Below the pieces are notes generated by a model. That model was not told the origin of the DNA. It did no database searches and was given only the letters and a program-made list of their open reading frames with translations. Shown in pieces: positions 22,493 through 35,943 of a stretch of 64,000 nucleotides of DNA (within the stretch, counting starts at the first letter, position 1; the number at the start of each line of letters is the position of its first letter). Where the stretch lies: positions 1 to 64,000 of the forward strand of contig CM061227.1 in assembly GCA_030844895.1 (NCBI GenBank), given 5' to 3'. The DNA is from Ambrosia x helenae. Lineage: Eukaryota > Streptophyta > Magnoliopsida > Asterales > Asteraceae. The translations under genes and the position numbers were made by a program.

Positions 22493-22827
22493 GTTTGTAG
22501 GGAATGTGTAAAGCTTAAATAGCTCGTGGCCCATTTGCATAGAGACGGTGCTGATGAGCTCATATAAATTAGCTAGCTGGTACCTCAAGCTAATTAGCCT
22601 TAAGATTAGTGGCTCATATAAATGTCTTTGCCGATTTTAAGCAAATGGTAGATCGCTCGTATAGAAACTCCAAGCAAAACACTTGCATATTGGCTCGTAT
22701 ACATTAGCTTAATTCCTTGTATATTGCTAGTCTGGTGCTATATTAATTAAAAATTAAAACACGTAAACTTCGTAATGTTGGTAGCTTATTATTTGGGACT
22801 TTTATAGAAAAAAAAAAAAAACATTAA

Positions 22828-22961
22828 GAGGGTGTTTAAGATTGCGTTTTGAAAACGCAGATAATCAGTTATTTAGGCTGTCAAAACGCAATAATCTATA
22901 AGTAGCTTGCTTTTCCAAAACGCATAATCTGTTTTGAATAATCATACTCCCAAACACCCCC
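22828..22961. mobile_element. PIF/Harbinger-type MITE, 134 bp
   Basis: The ends are GAGGGTGTTT and AAACACCCCC, flanked by TAA on both sides (22825-22827, 22962-22964), the usual Harbinger duplication. Inside, GCGTTTTGAAAACGCA is a palindrome and inverted AACGCA/TGCGTT words allow folding. Confidence 0.75.
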
Positions 22962-23274
22962 TAAATTTGAGAAAAGCGACCCAACTCATGAGTCACTCAC
23001 TAGTTGAATCAAGCTCAGGTTTCGGCTATGTTGAAATATTGATTCGAGCTAGGCCAATTCGTGTTCTAACTGGCTCACGCCCGAGCAAAATGTTAGCATG
23101 TTCGAACTCGCTAGTTCAACAGCCCACGTAGGTGGGAACAGGTTGGGTTCGTCTCTTTAAAACTAAGGCGTCTTCAACGTCATTTATTAAAGTAAATTAT
23201 ATTTAAAAGTAAAAAAGAACTAAAAAAAAACTAGTATCTGATAATTTGCAAGCTGTATCAATAAGAATAAGTAG

Positions 23275-26200
23275 CTATTCATTTACATGGAAATTATTTG
23301 ATGCCAAGTTGACAGAATTAAAGCATAACCAATGCTGCTTGCTACATTTTCTGATGATATACTTGTCAAGAAGCTTCTCAGTGTACTCTCCAAACGTAAG
23401 CGATTCATTAGCCTGTATCAACTGAAACACCGCAAATTATTGAAGTCATCGTGCTATTCATAAAACTAAAGCAACCGAATTCATAAAACCAAAAAAAGAA
23501 TTTAAGTTTGGTTTGACTCTGTAAAGTCGACACAGACTAAATGCTGTCAAGTTTATGATTTTCGCCCAACACTGAACTGAATCAATCATCGTTCTAAACG
23601 TATATAAACTGAACCGATAACATTTGAAGAGTCACGAACGTACCTCTTGATGAACATGCCCCTGCCCCGCCTCAGGAAAATCAAGTTTTTCATCCCTGAA
23701 AATTAATTTTCCATCGCTGTCAAATTATGTAAAGGGGCACTTTATATTTTATATACATTATCCTAATCATATTATATTTTATTTAAAATAAAATGGGCCT
23801 CTATGACATTCCTAATAATATTATAGTATGAAATTTAGAAGGATATGCATGAAATTAATGTTATACAAAAAGACTTAAAACAAGTTATTTGGGAAAGCAA
23901 ACCAGTCAGGTTGCATGAATAATGCAAATGTGGAGCGTTCAAGTCCTGCTGATTTTTCGCCTTTTGGTGCCTGCAAATAAAGGTTTATGATTTTCAAAAT
24001 CAGAGGTGGAAGATATGGCAATTTGGATTTTGGACTCTTTTATTGATGGGTCGGTTTGGGTTAATGTTATTTTAAATTGGTCTGATGGCTTAAAATAATT
24101 CAAATAAAATAGGAACATTTCAACCCAATCGAACCTGTTTTTAACCAATCACCTACCCGTCTGCCCAACTTATTTTAGCACCAATAGGGCGAGTGGGAGA
24201 CCATTGGAGCCGCTAGTAATATTACTCATTTTTAATGTAAAATGAATACAGATCTAGAAACAAATCTTAATAACATGAATAGAAAAAATAAAGAAATTCA
24301 TCATGTGGACTTACACGCACACAATGGGGTGTCGCACAAAGACTGCCGCTTGATAGTATTTCAGTTATGTTTCCAATTTGGTATGCAATTTCATCTTCTT
24401 TGTACACCACCTAAGCCAATATATAGCAAATCATTTATAATACTTCTATTCGTTTTCTTGCATTAAAGAAATAAGTCCTGCAATCTTCAATTATAATCAA
24501 CACAAATGGAACCCTTGATGGTTTTTTACCAAGATGAATAGCAGTGGGCGGATATAGAAATGTTTTTCAGTAGTAACGTTTTCCATTTTTTTCATTTTTA
24601 GTAGCAACGTTTTCCACATTTCGTAAAAAAAACAAATTTTCCACTAATTTTCCACTACGCGCGCGAAATTGAGCCGCAACGGATGCGACCCCTTCTTCCC
24701 TATGTCCGCCCTTGATGAATAGCCTCATATTTTTATTTAAAGGTGGTAACTTCGACCCGTTTACCCTGATGATTAGGAACTTAAAGCGAACGCATCACAA
24801 GACGTATATGTCAAAAGAAAGAATACATACTTTAACTATTTGACCTGTTCTTGTTTTAATATAAAGGCCAGCTGTACTATCAGGGCAAGGTATTTCTTCA
24901 CCATCTTTGGTAAACACGGCATACGTCAGACCTACATTTTAAATTCAAGCAAATATTAAGCAAAAGAATTTAAATAACTCTCTTTATCAACATAAATTCT
25001 TTCAAAGAATCATAAACTATGTTCAAAATCACATTGCAAGCTATTCGATATAAACACCACGTAGAAACTCTTTAAGTCAATATTAAGTAAAACATGCATG
25101 ATACAAATCAATGATAGGCCGGTAGCTTAAGATAAAACTTAATACATGTTTGTGTTGAAAGAGTTATATATGAATATACATAGGTGAGGCAAGAACTTTT
25201 ATACCGGTGAGAGAGCCGTGATCTGTATGCCAGCCGCACCAAGATGACATGGACTCGCTGTCTTGAGAGTCATTACTGCAAGTAAACTTAATTTGTTATT
25301 GTTGACTGGTTGTGGGTCAACACTGGCCCATCAGTCCTATAAAATATGGTATTTAACATTTTCGTTTTGTAGGTTTTGTTTATATGATACAAGGTGAATA
25401 AAGAAGCGAGTCAACCTGGCCCATTTTGACTTGGTAACCAAATTGCCCATTATGCCAACTCTACAATATATGTTAATGTGAAAAAAATATTTACCTGTTT
25501 TCCGCAGGAAAGTAATACAGCAAACGACCTTTATGACACCGAGAACGATACACAATCTGTTCAATGCCTTCATTATGTGGCATACCTGTCACTTTAGAAA
25601 CTGTTCCATTTAAAACGTAAATGGTTAACTTTAGATCAACTCGAAAATGATATATTATCTTAAATGGGTATAAAAGAAAGTTACCGTATTTATCACAATG
25701 ATATGCTACAAGTAAACCGACATCGAGAATAAGCTTTCCAAGGGATTTGAAAGCTACATGCATAGAAAAACATGAATAATTATTAGTAAAAGTCTTTGAC
25801 TATTAATCAATACTAACATTTTACAATGCTTATGAATGGGCAAATTGGTAATTCCAGATTAAAATGTACGAGATCCCGGTATTACAATCTCATGTTATCA
25901 TATTACAACTTCATCTAAATTTCCTTTTTTTTGTGACTTCTCAAATCATAAGTCAAAGAAGATAAAAAAAATTACCAATTTCAAGTTCAGGCATAGTACT
26001 TTGAGGCCAAATATTTGATCCACAGTATGCAGGGTACCTGCACAGCGAAAAGAGACGTATCGCATTTTATTTTTATAGAAATTACTAGCAGACAAAAGGG
26101 TAAAATATATTGCTTAACTTCTCCAAAAAGAGACGTATCGCATTTTATTTTGGAACTCAAAAAAGTTGTTATAGGAATAATGTATAAAATGAACATACTA

Positions 26201-28420
26201 CCGAAGAAATCTAGGGTTTCTAGAATTTTACCTTTGAATCAGAGCAGCCTCAGTAGTAGGTTTGTCTAATATTGGATTTGCGTAGAAAGAGCCTTTTAAA
26301 AGATCTGCACAAATTGAACATAATCATCAAATATACTACACATGTCTATCATCTCACACCCTGGGTTTTAAAAAGCGCGCCTAGACGCAAGGCGCAGCCT
26401 AGGGCGCCTCAGGGCTTTGCGCCTATCCTTTTTCCCAAAGGTGCGCGCCTCAGGCGCTTTTTTGTCAAAATTTCAGTCACTTTTCACCTGAGGCGCGCGC
26501 CTCATGTACACAGGGTACTTTTATGCGTAAAAATGTTGTACTTTGGTGTTTTTGGCTTGTACATATAGATAAACTCACATAAAAACCTTATTTATAGCTA
26601 TATTTTGGGTAAATGAAGCTAAAAACTCATGGAATATATATGGGATATAAAAAAAAATTATATAATTAGTGTGCGCTTCGGGTACGAAAATCCCACGCTT
26701 TTTGCTTTTTGCGCGATGCGCTTAGACCTCGTCGCTTTTGTGCGCCTGGCGCTTTTTAAAACCAAGCTCACACCTAACCATTGCTACGACATTTGAATTT
26801 ACATTTAACAAATTTATAATGCGATTCACGAATCAAAACCTAAGAACTAATTTTACCTGGTTTTCCAGACTCAAGCTTCTCTTTCCCATGGCTCCATCCA
26901 AAGTTATACCTACATGATAACAGTTGATTTCAAGGATAAATGTAGAGCTACCTAAATATCCTTAACTCTAATATAGTATTATTAAGTTCTATTTATTAAG
27001 GTGCCAACAGTCAATTTGAAGAAGGAAAATCCCATCTAAGCAACCCGTATAATCGTATATTACCTGCTTTGAGGATCTTCCAGCTCACTCTTCACCTTTT
27101 CAGGAAGTTGGCTAACCTGTTACAAAAGAAAGTTATATTTTTTGGGTGCTTTTAGTGATGCTAATAGGCGTAAAACAACATTCATGGAATGCAAATTTGA
27201 GATTTTTACCTAGGAGCAAGACTTAGAAGGTTTTGTCTTAACAAAGTGTATCCAGGAACCTACAAATGATACAAGTTCCACACCCATTAATCGATAAGGC
27301 GAATGATCTCATGAAACTGATTACGCACAATCTAGTTACATGGTTAGCAAGCTCAACAACAAATCCAAGAGTTAATTACACCAAAATGAAACTTAGTTCC
27401 ATCTAGGCATTTTCCTTTCGCCTCAAGAGATGTAAGCTTCGAGGCATAGTTAAAAAACAAATATAAAAATGATATATCGTATAAAAAGTAAAAATACTAC
27501 CTAATTTCATCATGAGATCCATCAAAAACATAAAAAATGACACGGAATGGTTGAAATTGACACAAAAAGTCTTAAACATCAACCCAACCCCCCAAAGCCC
27601 CCAAGGCGCAGCTTTTCTTACCGACTCAACACTCTACAAGGCGCACATACAAAATAACCCCCGAGACAACACCTTATACGCATTTTCTGATCGCCTCGGT
27701 TTTTTTTTAAACTATGCACTAAACCCATTTTTTCAAACCGAATTGAACTGTCGGACCACAAAATCGAGCATGGAACCGGTAGGTTGCACCGTATTTCCAT
27801 TTTTTTTTACTTCTTTTTCATAGTGTTTTCATTTTCTTATTCATTTAGTACTCTTTAACACTCCATATGTTATTTATCTAGGTCTTCACATATTTTATTA
27901 AATTTGCACATTTGCATCAAAACATAAAGTATATTAATACTTTTTTTTTAGATAACTTAACATAATATTAAAACCGACAACTTTTACAAGTGGGAGGCGG
28001 GTAAACGGTCTACAAGTTGCGCCGCTACCCCCTTTTGAATAGAAGTGTTGTATTAAATATATTGCCATCCTATTGTTATTATACAAGTCAGCCTGTGAAT
28101 CAGTAAGGTGCCCGAGTTGCTGTTTGGTTCGGTTCGGTTACGAAAACATTGCAATAATAAAGCCTATAAATGAAAACTAATAATAATAAGAGGTAAAGTT
28201 TGATACATCAGAAACAGATAAAAATCCCCAATCCATCAGGTCCAAAAACCTTGTTCAATTTTAATGGACAAGTCAGCATCTTTATCCTACAAGACAGAGT
28301 AAACATGGTTAATTAAGCTAATCATAAAAAACCCATCAAAGATAAGATAAATCTTGAACAAAAAAGACTTACTTTGAGTTGGGTATATGGAATTACAACG
28401 GTTTGAAGAGTTGGTGTCAT
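23275..28420 (-). CDS. 2-oxoglutarate/Fe(II)-dependent oxygenase, 15 exons
   Basis: A plant oxygenase of the isopenicillin-N-synthase-like fold; its substrate is unknown to me. Exons: 28373-28420, 28207-28286, 27210-27259, 27064-27116, 26857-26909, 26232-26304, 25976-26037, 25685-25753, 25495-25600, 25205-25275, 24831-24931, 24315-24410, 23903-23970, 23644-23695, 23275-23421, giving about 375 residues. Motifs in order: YNFGWSHGKEKLESGKP, GSFYANPILDKPT, YPAYCGSNIWPQ, CHKGRLLYYFPAEN, the metal site WCGWHTDHGSLTG (His and Asp), a second His in CATPHCVR, and LTFGEYTEKLLDKY near the end. Exons 5-15 are clean and phase-compatible. Exon 2 has two extra T (minus strand) at 28244-28248 and 28220-28224, and exon 4 lacks one C near 27106, so the literal frame breaks three times. 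MITEs sit in two introns. Confidence 0.88.
24542..24714. mobile_element. hAT-type MITE, CAGKGGCGGA family, copy 1
   Basis: The 173-bp element in an intron of the oxygenase gene starts CAGTGGGCGGATATAG and ends GTCCGCCCTTG, with an exact 8-bp duplication ATGAATAG (24534-24541, 24715-24722). It is the reverse-orientation relative of 32282-32452, sharing TTTTCCACTA and ACGTTTTC blocks. Confidence 0.9.
26361..26766. mobile_element. hAT-type MITE with GCGC-rich stems, 406 bp
   Basis: Ends are CTGGGTTTTAAAAAGCGC and the inverse of CTTGGTTTTAAAAAGCGC (one mismatch in 18). The exact 8-bp duplication is CTCACACC (26353-26360, 26767-26774). It lies in the intron between the fifth and sixth exons of the oxygenase gene. 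No coding potential. Confidence 0.95.
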
Positions 28421-28922
28421 CTAAACAGATGAGAGATAATAATAATAAATGGGTTTGTGAAAGAAGGAAGTGTTAAGCGTTGGTTTGGTTATATGAATGA
28501 CTTGAAGGAAGACGAAAGCCTGATGACTACTCATTCTTCTTTGGATTTGATTGGACTGCCGTAACCGTCGCGTACTATAACAGCCTACATAATACTATTT
28601 GTCAATGTGAATTGGCCAGGCTTTGTCACTTGTATTAGGGGACGGGGCGCTACCAGCAAAGTCTACGGGTACCTCAGTTTTTACATAGTAATACTGTTGT
28701 TGCGGTTACGGGTAGGGTGCCTGTTAAGTTACTTGCTGGTTCTAGTTAATGGATTGGAACATTGAAATTTGTGGGTAGTGGTTTAGTGTGGTGCTGTTTT
28801 TAAAATTGTGTTTTAATGAAGTGATGTGACAATACAGAATTGGTGGAAATCAGTAAAGTTAAGTGGAGTACCTCGTCCCTCCTAATATTATTAAAGTGGT
28901 TGCTATTTGTCTAAACAAATAA

Positions 28923-29383
28923 GAGCGCCCACAATGGAAAATGTGGGTAGTTCACTTGGTAGAGGCTTACTCTTTTAGAGGGAAGGTTGTAGTATATAGA
29001 AAAAAGGTGTATTTGTTGTAAATATAATGGAGTAACATTAGCCGTTCAAAACAAAGATCACCCACAGTGGGTACAATAAACACCAAGCAAAACAAACCAT
29101 CCTCATTCTAGGAGTGGTATACTTAGTGGTTTGGAGTGGTCTGGCAGAACGGAGGGGTTTGGTTTGTAATATGGTGGGCTCATGTTGCACTTTATGAAAA
29201 GTAGGTGATGAGGTAGAGATTTGGAATTGGTTTATAGATATAGGAAAAAAGTGGGTTAAAAAAAGTTATGGTTTGAAATGACGTGGCTCATAATCACATT
29301 AGATTATGATGTGGTTTGAAATGATGTGGCATGTAATGATTTGGGGGGAAGTGGTCAAACCACTACTACCATTGTTGGTGCTC
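28923..29383. mobile_element. PIF/Harbinger-type non-autonomous element, 461 bp
   Basis: Ends are GAGCGCCCACAATGG and the inverse of GAGCACCAACAATGG, 13 of 15 matching. TAA lies on both flanks (28920-28922, 29384-29386). The interior repeats GTGGTTTGAAATGATGTGGC-like words, and the block TCATAATCACATTAGATTAT recurs just outside at 29420. Confidence 0.75.
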
Positions 29384-29595
29384 TAAGAAGATTATTTGTA
29401 CATGTAATGGTGTGGTGCTCATAATCACATTAGATTATAGGGACGTTAAAAGGTGTTAAGGGCTCGAGAGTGGTTTTGAAATGTGTAGGCATGTGTGTGG
29501 ACTTGACTAGGGACATGATTTCACTATACATCTATGTTCTAATAAATAATTATAAATTATGTAAGATATTTAACTTTAGATTTATTAAATTATTA

Positions 29596-29827
29596 GTTTG
29601 GCTATTTGGTAGTCTTTTAATGGTCAGTGAGAAGCTAACTCTTAATGGTTTATAGTCTTTAAAAATTAAAAGGTAACATTAAGTCTGAATGGTTAAAAGA
29701 TGCTACTTCTTAATGAGTTATAGCCTCATATATATATATTTACCTTTTAACCATTCAGACTTAGAGTTACCTCTTAATCATTTAAAAATTATAACCTATT
29801 AAAAGGTAGAGGCTACCAAATAGCCCC
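29596..29827. mobile_element. Probable PIF/Harbinger MITE, GGCTATTTGGTAG family
   Basis: Inverse ends share GGCTATTTGGTAG; TTA is found on both sides (29593-29595, 29828-29830). The interior has inverted TAATGGTT/AACCATT and TTACCTTTTAACC words, so it folds nearly end to end. It resembles 36790-37003 and the start of 40739. Confidence 0.6.
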
Positions 29828-29830
29828 TTA

Positions 29831-30779
29831 GTAACTTATACGGTTTTTTTTTACCATATCTTATATCAATATATCTCATATATAATAATTTTTCCAATTA
29901 AAACTAAGTTGAGCTTTTTATAAAATTGTACGAACCAACCATCTCATTGGATCTCGAATTTACTAATCAAACTTTGGTCTCGACTCTGCTAACCAAACAT
30001 AATTATTTGCATCTCTAACTGGCCAAACTAGTATTTCATGGTCAAAATTTTAAACTCAAACTTTTGTGCTCACATAATGCCCAATTATATTGATTTTAGC
30101 TATTTTTAACTATGTCCAAATTCATGTTTAACTGGCCCAAAACCAAACTGCTATCACCTTTAAATTTGATTATCCAAAACCGCCGTAACCGATCAATTAT
30201 GGTAATGGTTTTCCATTAACCGACATCTCGGTTATGGTTATTGTTTTGGGCCAAAACCAACCATGCACACCTCTTATTCTTTCGTTTTATGTTAATCCTT
30301 ACATATGCATTTTACCCATTAAATTACACAAATACTGATACTGACTTGATCGTTGGAAGGTAGTCCGAAGGCTGTAATACAGCTCCTCGGGCATCGGATA
30401 AGACTAGATCCTATCCACACGACTTGAGACCTAGTCCCGACAACCGTCGCTTCAAAATCTTAGCTTTAAACCATAAAAGCATAGAAACAAAGATGATGAA
30501 AAGCTAGTATTACATAAATTGGCATTAACTTGCTATTTATCTTTGGTCATATTTATATAATATCAAAACATGTACAAAACTGGTTGCCATATAACTCAAC
30601 AATTTGCATGCATGCATGCCTATGCTTCTCACATTTTTGTAAGAGATTGGTGACAGTAGAAATGAACCAAATACTTGACTTTAGACTCCATTGATGTGTC
30701 ATATCTTCACAAAAATATACTTGAACTCTTGGGCTTCTATATCATTTCATTGTGTGTAAATTATGTTAAACAAACATGA
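29831..30779. other. Intergenic, no gene seen
   Basis: AT-rich sequence with no domain-bearing frame. A GC-richer patch at 30350-30465 (GCTCCTCGGGCATCGGATAA) is unassigned. The end overlaps the expected 3' UTR of the SERINC-like gene. Confidence 0.55.
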
Positions 30780-33700
30780 TCAGTCGTCTCTCGTTTGCGT
30801 TCGCTTAACTCGCTCCTCCACCTGTCTACTTTTCCATATGATAGGTGCTACCAGCATCCACACTACCAAAACAAAAATAAGTAAATATTTAAGTGAATAG
30901 TTTGAATGCAAAAAATAATGCAACGTAACTGTCGGTCTGGTTTTGAAAACATTGGTTTGAAGGACGAAAACCACTTACAGTAGACACAGACTGCTAGCCA
31001 CTCATTTACTATTCTGACCCATGTACTCGTCCAACCAACATCTATTGTCCACCTGAGCATGAAATTTAAGTAAATTAACATATGGATTGGCTTGCATTTA
31101 TCGTCATCATCATCGTCGTCATCATCATCATCATACTCAGTTAATCCCACTTATAGCAAAGCTAAGGTAGGGTCTGAGGAGGGTAAGATGTAGACAGCCT
31201 TACCTCTACCCCTAAGAATAGAGATGCTGCTTCCAGTGAGACCCCCAGGCTCGATGTGGTTTGGTATCAAGCCTTGGACATAAGGTACATAACACTTATC
31301 AATCGGACAAACCCGATAGTGCATGTACCCCTTTGTCTTTTGGCTATCCACGCCACCACATGATGCATGATTAACCGTCCGTCGTTTTTAACGTTATTTT
31401 TACGAAATTAGTAAAATAACGTTAAAACTAGTGCAACTTTACTTTTGCCCCCCAAGGGCCACACATATATACATTATATGCGCATTTATCAAAGATGCTT
31501 AATTGGTATAACTATTAATTACTTACTTTTTCATGGTGTGATTAGAACTCCAACCAATTAATAGCATTGCAAAGTACATAGCTCCAGTAGCAAAAACAAA
31601 ATGAAAGAATCCAAAACCATAAGGGACATCATCTTCATCCTGTTTTTCGTCCTTTCGAAACTGCAAAAACATGTTTTTTTCATCGGAACAATGTGTAATA
31701 TAATCATGTTAAACTGAGGCTGTTTGAGTTTTTACCTGAAAGCATTTGGAGTCGATTCCTGTGAAAACGTAGCTATCACCATTGCAAGTAGTGCAACGAT
31801 AAAGCTCTGTAACAATAAGAGGTGCCCTTTAAGTTTAATACATTTGATGACTTTATTAATATAGTAAAGACATGTTTCGGATGCTTACTATGATAGTTAG
31901 CCAGTCTCTTGAGGATTCAGAATGTCTCAAACATTTGTCGTCTGCTGGTTCACTGTAAGCGCAACCATATATGGTTAAGTTTGAATCATAAGCACACGTC
32001 GTAAAACAAGATTCAATGGTAAATGTGGTAAATGAGCAGGTTGGGTAATGGGTCAAAATATAATGTTTTATGATGCACTAAAACAACTTTTAGGGAGACT
32101 TTCGGCCCATTAATCTTAAGACCGACCCGTTTCTTGTTTAGCTACCTTTTGAAGAGTAAACTAAAGTTTCCGTACCCTTTATTTGTAAAAAAGTACCAAA
32201 ATCATCCGAATGTAACATAATGGTCTAGTGGTCTCCGCTTTTAGTGTTGCGTTATGGTTTTCGTCCCTGGTGTGGGTAGAACAGGGGCGGACCTAGTATG
32301 GGACTAGGTGCCACGGACGTTGCGGCTCAACTTCGCGCGCGTAGTGGAAAATTAGTGGAATTTTTTTTTTACGAAATTTGGTACATGTTGCTACAAGAAA
32401 TGAAAAAAATGAAAAACGTTACTACTGAAAAACATTTCTATATCCGCCACTGGGGTAGAATGACTAAGTTTTGTAATTTAGACACTGAACATGCACAAGA
32501 ATGTAATGTAGGCTCTTATTTGACCCATTAGAGAAAAAAACATAAGCTTAGTTAACTCATTCATAAGTAAACAAGTCGAAACTAAGATCTCTATCCAAAA
32601 CTAAAATGTGAAAATTGTACCTTCTAATGGCGGACCAACATAGAAACACTACATACAACCCCATAAAACCTGGAGTCAGGAAGCCGGCGCTAACCTGTTT
32701 CAGTAGAAAAAAAAAAAGAAGATTAATTTCACAACGTTAGGATGAAATAACGTTGAAGACAATTCTATGGTTGAACTTACTTTCGGGTGAAGAGAGACAC
32801 TGGTCATGAGTTGGACGAGTACAAGTGTCCACGAAATAAAGAAAATGTTAAGCAAGCAAGTCGGTTGTGGTGTGTACCATATGTACATCAAAATGATCCC
32901 AAGTATGCACACAACGTAAGCAGTAGTTGCAAGCAGCATGAAATGAATATGGCTGCAGAAAAACAACATTACCATAATCATTAAAATACTTCAAACGATG
33001 AAGACACGTATCATTTATTTGATATAACTAAGTTTACTTAAAAAGCAGCTACCATCTTTTCTGCATATTTTTCCGATAAGCAGCAATCGTTCAGCCATGT
33101 AATGAAGCTGATTATGCTGATTAGTTGAATTAGCAAAAATACCCTGCAAAAGATCATAATATTTATGGTTAAGATTACTTCAAACCATGGTAAACAGGGA
33201 GTATAGGAAGGGGAAAAAGAAGAGTTCGGTACCCTGCACCGAAATGAGCAATGGACCCTGCCAAAAGAAGAAAAAAAAGAATGTATCAGGACAGGTGATC
33301 ACTTACTACTCGTCGCCACCATCATCAAAGTCAGATCCACCCATCAATATAGGCGGATGAACTCATTTTGATACTTCTTTCTTTTCTAAAATGATCCAAA
33401 CCCGAGCCCATTCTAGTCAGAACACATTTTGACCAAAACCAAATTGATATATAATTAAACGACCCGTTTTGACCTGTTACCTAACTGCCCATTTAGTTTG
33501 AATAAGCAGTCCGGAGTTGCTTGTTGAGTTGTTGCAAACATATTATTTCGAAAGGCAATAAGAAAATAAGCAGTTTCGCTAAGCAACCAATCTCGAACAA
33601 TAATTTATGGTATTATTCCTACATTGATCATGTAACTAAGTTTTTAATGGACTGGCAACCTTGATGAACTATAACAAAAAAAATAAAATAAATAAAATAA

Positions 33701-34361
33701 ATAAATAAATACTAACCATAAATAAGAATAATTTCTCTAGGAAGAAAGAAGGGTAGCAAGATTAATAAGATCATGAGGCAGATCTTGGCAGACCACCAAC
33801 CAGAATGCCACAACTCTTTTGTCCATGCAACTTTGAGGTGCCACTAGTTGAAAGAAACATTGTGAAATAGAATATCTAATATATCATTAAGGTTTAATTC
33901 AAATCTTTTAAAGGAAATGTGTAATTTTGTATTTGTTTTCCTGCACATCTATATAATTAAGTTATAAAATTTGAAAAAAAAAAAAGGATACAAAGCATCC
34001 CATGCTCACTCTCAATACGCCTTCCGTGCCTAAACAGTCTTCGCCTCCTTCGCAGCTTTTTAATTCTGCGAAAACAACATATGGATTATTGATTTAATGT
34101 TGCATTAGGATATGATGCAACATTGCAAAAAAGGTCAAGAGACTTACTACTCATTTCTGTCAATGCAGTCGGGCCATAATCACGTACAGCCCACGCAAGC
34201 AAGTTTGCCAACAAAAACATCACACTATACACATATCGGGCCATCCAAGGATTGATCCATAGCGGAATTGGGCCACCAGGACCCGTCAAGATCTCAGCAT
34301 ACCGCTTACTATTGTTTGTCACATTTGCATCAATGCCGGCTTCAAGTTTCGCTATCATCAT
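30780..34361 (-). CDS. SERINC/TMS family multipass membrane protein, 12 exons (three frame breaks)
   Basis: Serine incorporator family, about ten membrane helices, proposed to help place serine into membrane lipids; its plant role is not well defined. Exons: 34148-34361, 33992-34065, 33717-33875, 33233-33257, 33053-33143, 32781-32952, 32621-32694, 31889-31952, 31736-31806, 31527-31660, 30979-31052, 30780-30862, giving about 411 residues, the usual plant length. Signatures: NPWMARYVYSVMFLLANLLA, CEGGEDCLGTEGVLRVSMGC, WHSGWWSAKI, GIILMYIWYTPQPTCLLNIF, LMTSVSLHPKVSAGFLTPGF, YGFGFFHFVFATGAMYFAML, DVGWTSTWVRIVNEWLAVCV. An in-frame stop precedes ATG 34361, which fixes the first exon. Three one-base shifts (33821-33825, 33057-33060, 31759-31763) break the frame. 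A 25-base microexon (33233-33257) is needed for phase. A SINE-like copy and a MITE lie in its introns. Confidence 0.9.
31103..31481 (-). mobile_element. SINE-like retroposon, copy 1
   Basis: Flanked by an exact 9-bp duplication GCATTTATC (31094-31102, 31482-31490). On the minus strand it ends in a TGATGATGATG simple tail. It contains TAAGGCTGTCTACATCTTAC and CAGACCCTACCTTAGC, recognisable from a widespread plant SINE-like family. It lies in an intron of the SERINC-like gene, in the gene's sense. The 5' end is about 15 bases shorter than in copy 2. Confidence 0.85.
32282..32452. mobile_element. hAT-type MITE, CAGKGGCGGA family, copy 2
   Basis: The 171-bp element in a SERINC intron starts CAGGGGCGGACCTAG and ends ATATCCGCCACTG. 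The exact 8-bp duplication is GGGTAGAA (32274-32281, 32453-32460). It is related to 24542-24714 in opposite orientation. Confidence 0.92.
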
Positions 34362-35943
34362 ATTGAGTTATACTAAAGAACTAGTGGAATTTACTCCACC
34401 AGCTCCCTTCTCATCTGCAATCTGTATAAGTGTTAATATTCCTCAATGCATCAAATGTATATCTAGTTGAAAGTAGTGCATTAGCAACAAGCACATGGCA
34501 ATGAATTATATATATAGTTATTGGAATCAAAATGTACTTTGTGCACTTATATTTCATGGAACAATATTAATATGCTACCATGAGCCTGGACATACCATGA
34601 GATAAATTATTGTTCCATTATTCAGTTATAGATATAGACTTGTAGCATCCACAAAAAGGCAAAAAAAAAACCAAAAAAAAAAAAAAAAAAAACTCTGCAA
34701 TGATGTTTTTTTATTTGGTTGTATTGTAAGGAAACAAAAAATATGACTCCAAAAGAATTTAAAGGTATCATAGGTTTACAAATCACAAACTTTGTATTTT
34801 TTTCATTTACTTTAAGTTATTAAACTACTTAAAAGACTATGTAACGTCTTTGTGTCACATGGGTTGGTCACCATCTCATTAATGGTAGGGGTTTCATGTA
34901 GATCTATGAATATTACTTAAGTAAGCTAACCCATGGCTAAAGCTATGAATCTATTTATCTACTTAAGTCAGCGTGTGCTTTTCCATACATCTCATAGCTT
35001 GATATAACAAACTTATCTATATAATTATAATAATGTATAAAAATAATAAGAAGAATAATACAAAAGGTACATCCCTTTTACACCCCTATACGAGTGCCTG
35101 TATAGAATTAATCACGTGACAAGACAAAGTGGTGCAATTTTTGTCTTGTTATGATTCTATACGTGCCGTATATTATTATAACGCCAATATAGGTTCATAC
35201 AAAGCAAAAAAAAAAAAAAAAAAAAAATTCTATACCCGTATAGGTCTAAAGATGTCAAAATAAAATGTAGGGGTGTTTGAATAACGGGGACCTTAAAAGA
35301 ATGATATAATGTTGTTAGAAAAAAAAAGTCAACAAAGCAACTTTATGGTTTCCCACATGATGCATGAAGAACATATATGGGTGATACATCTATGTCAATT
35401 GTCAAACTTTGGATTCCAAAATTTTTGCAGAGACAACTGTTAGTAAAGGAGAGTGTCAGATGCTGTTTTCATGCAACCTTACATGTGTAATATGTTCTTC
35501 TTCATAGATTTACAGTAACAGCAAATTTTTATTTTTCTTGAAAAAAGTGATATAAGATGAGAGAGCATTTATCACTATTCACATCTATTGTTGTTTCATA
35601 CATATGCATTTATAAGTGATGTTATAACTCATAATAATTAATTGTCTAATAAAGACAGAAAGAAAGTATGGAACCACACATTTAGTATGCCTGCAAGGCT
35701 GCAACAAAAAGCATCAATATTGAAGAAATTGTGCAAAGTGAAGTAAAATACCCAACTTTATACTTGCTTACACAGTGTTTGGTTGTTTTGTTGAACTTTC
35801 ACCAAGTATTATGATTTGATGTGCTATATAGGTAAAGTTGTGTGGTTACCATTTTCAAACTTTAACTTTTACTATTTAATGATGTAGGCCACTATTCAAA
35901 CACCCATATATCTTATTTTTACACCCCTAAGTTTATACGGCTA

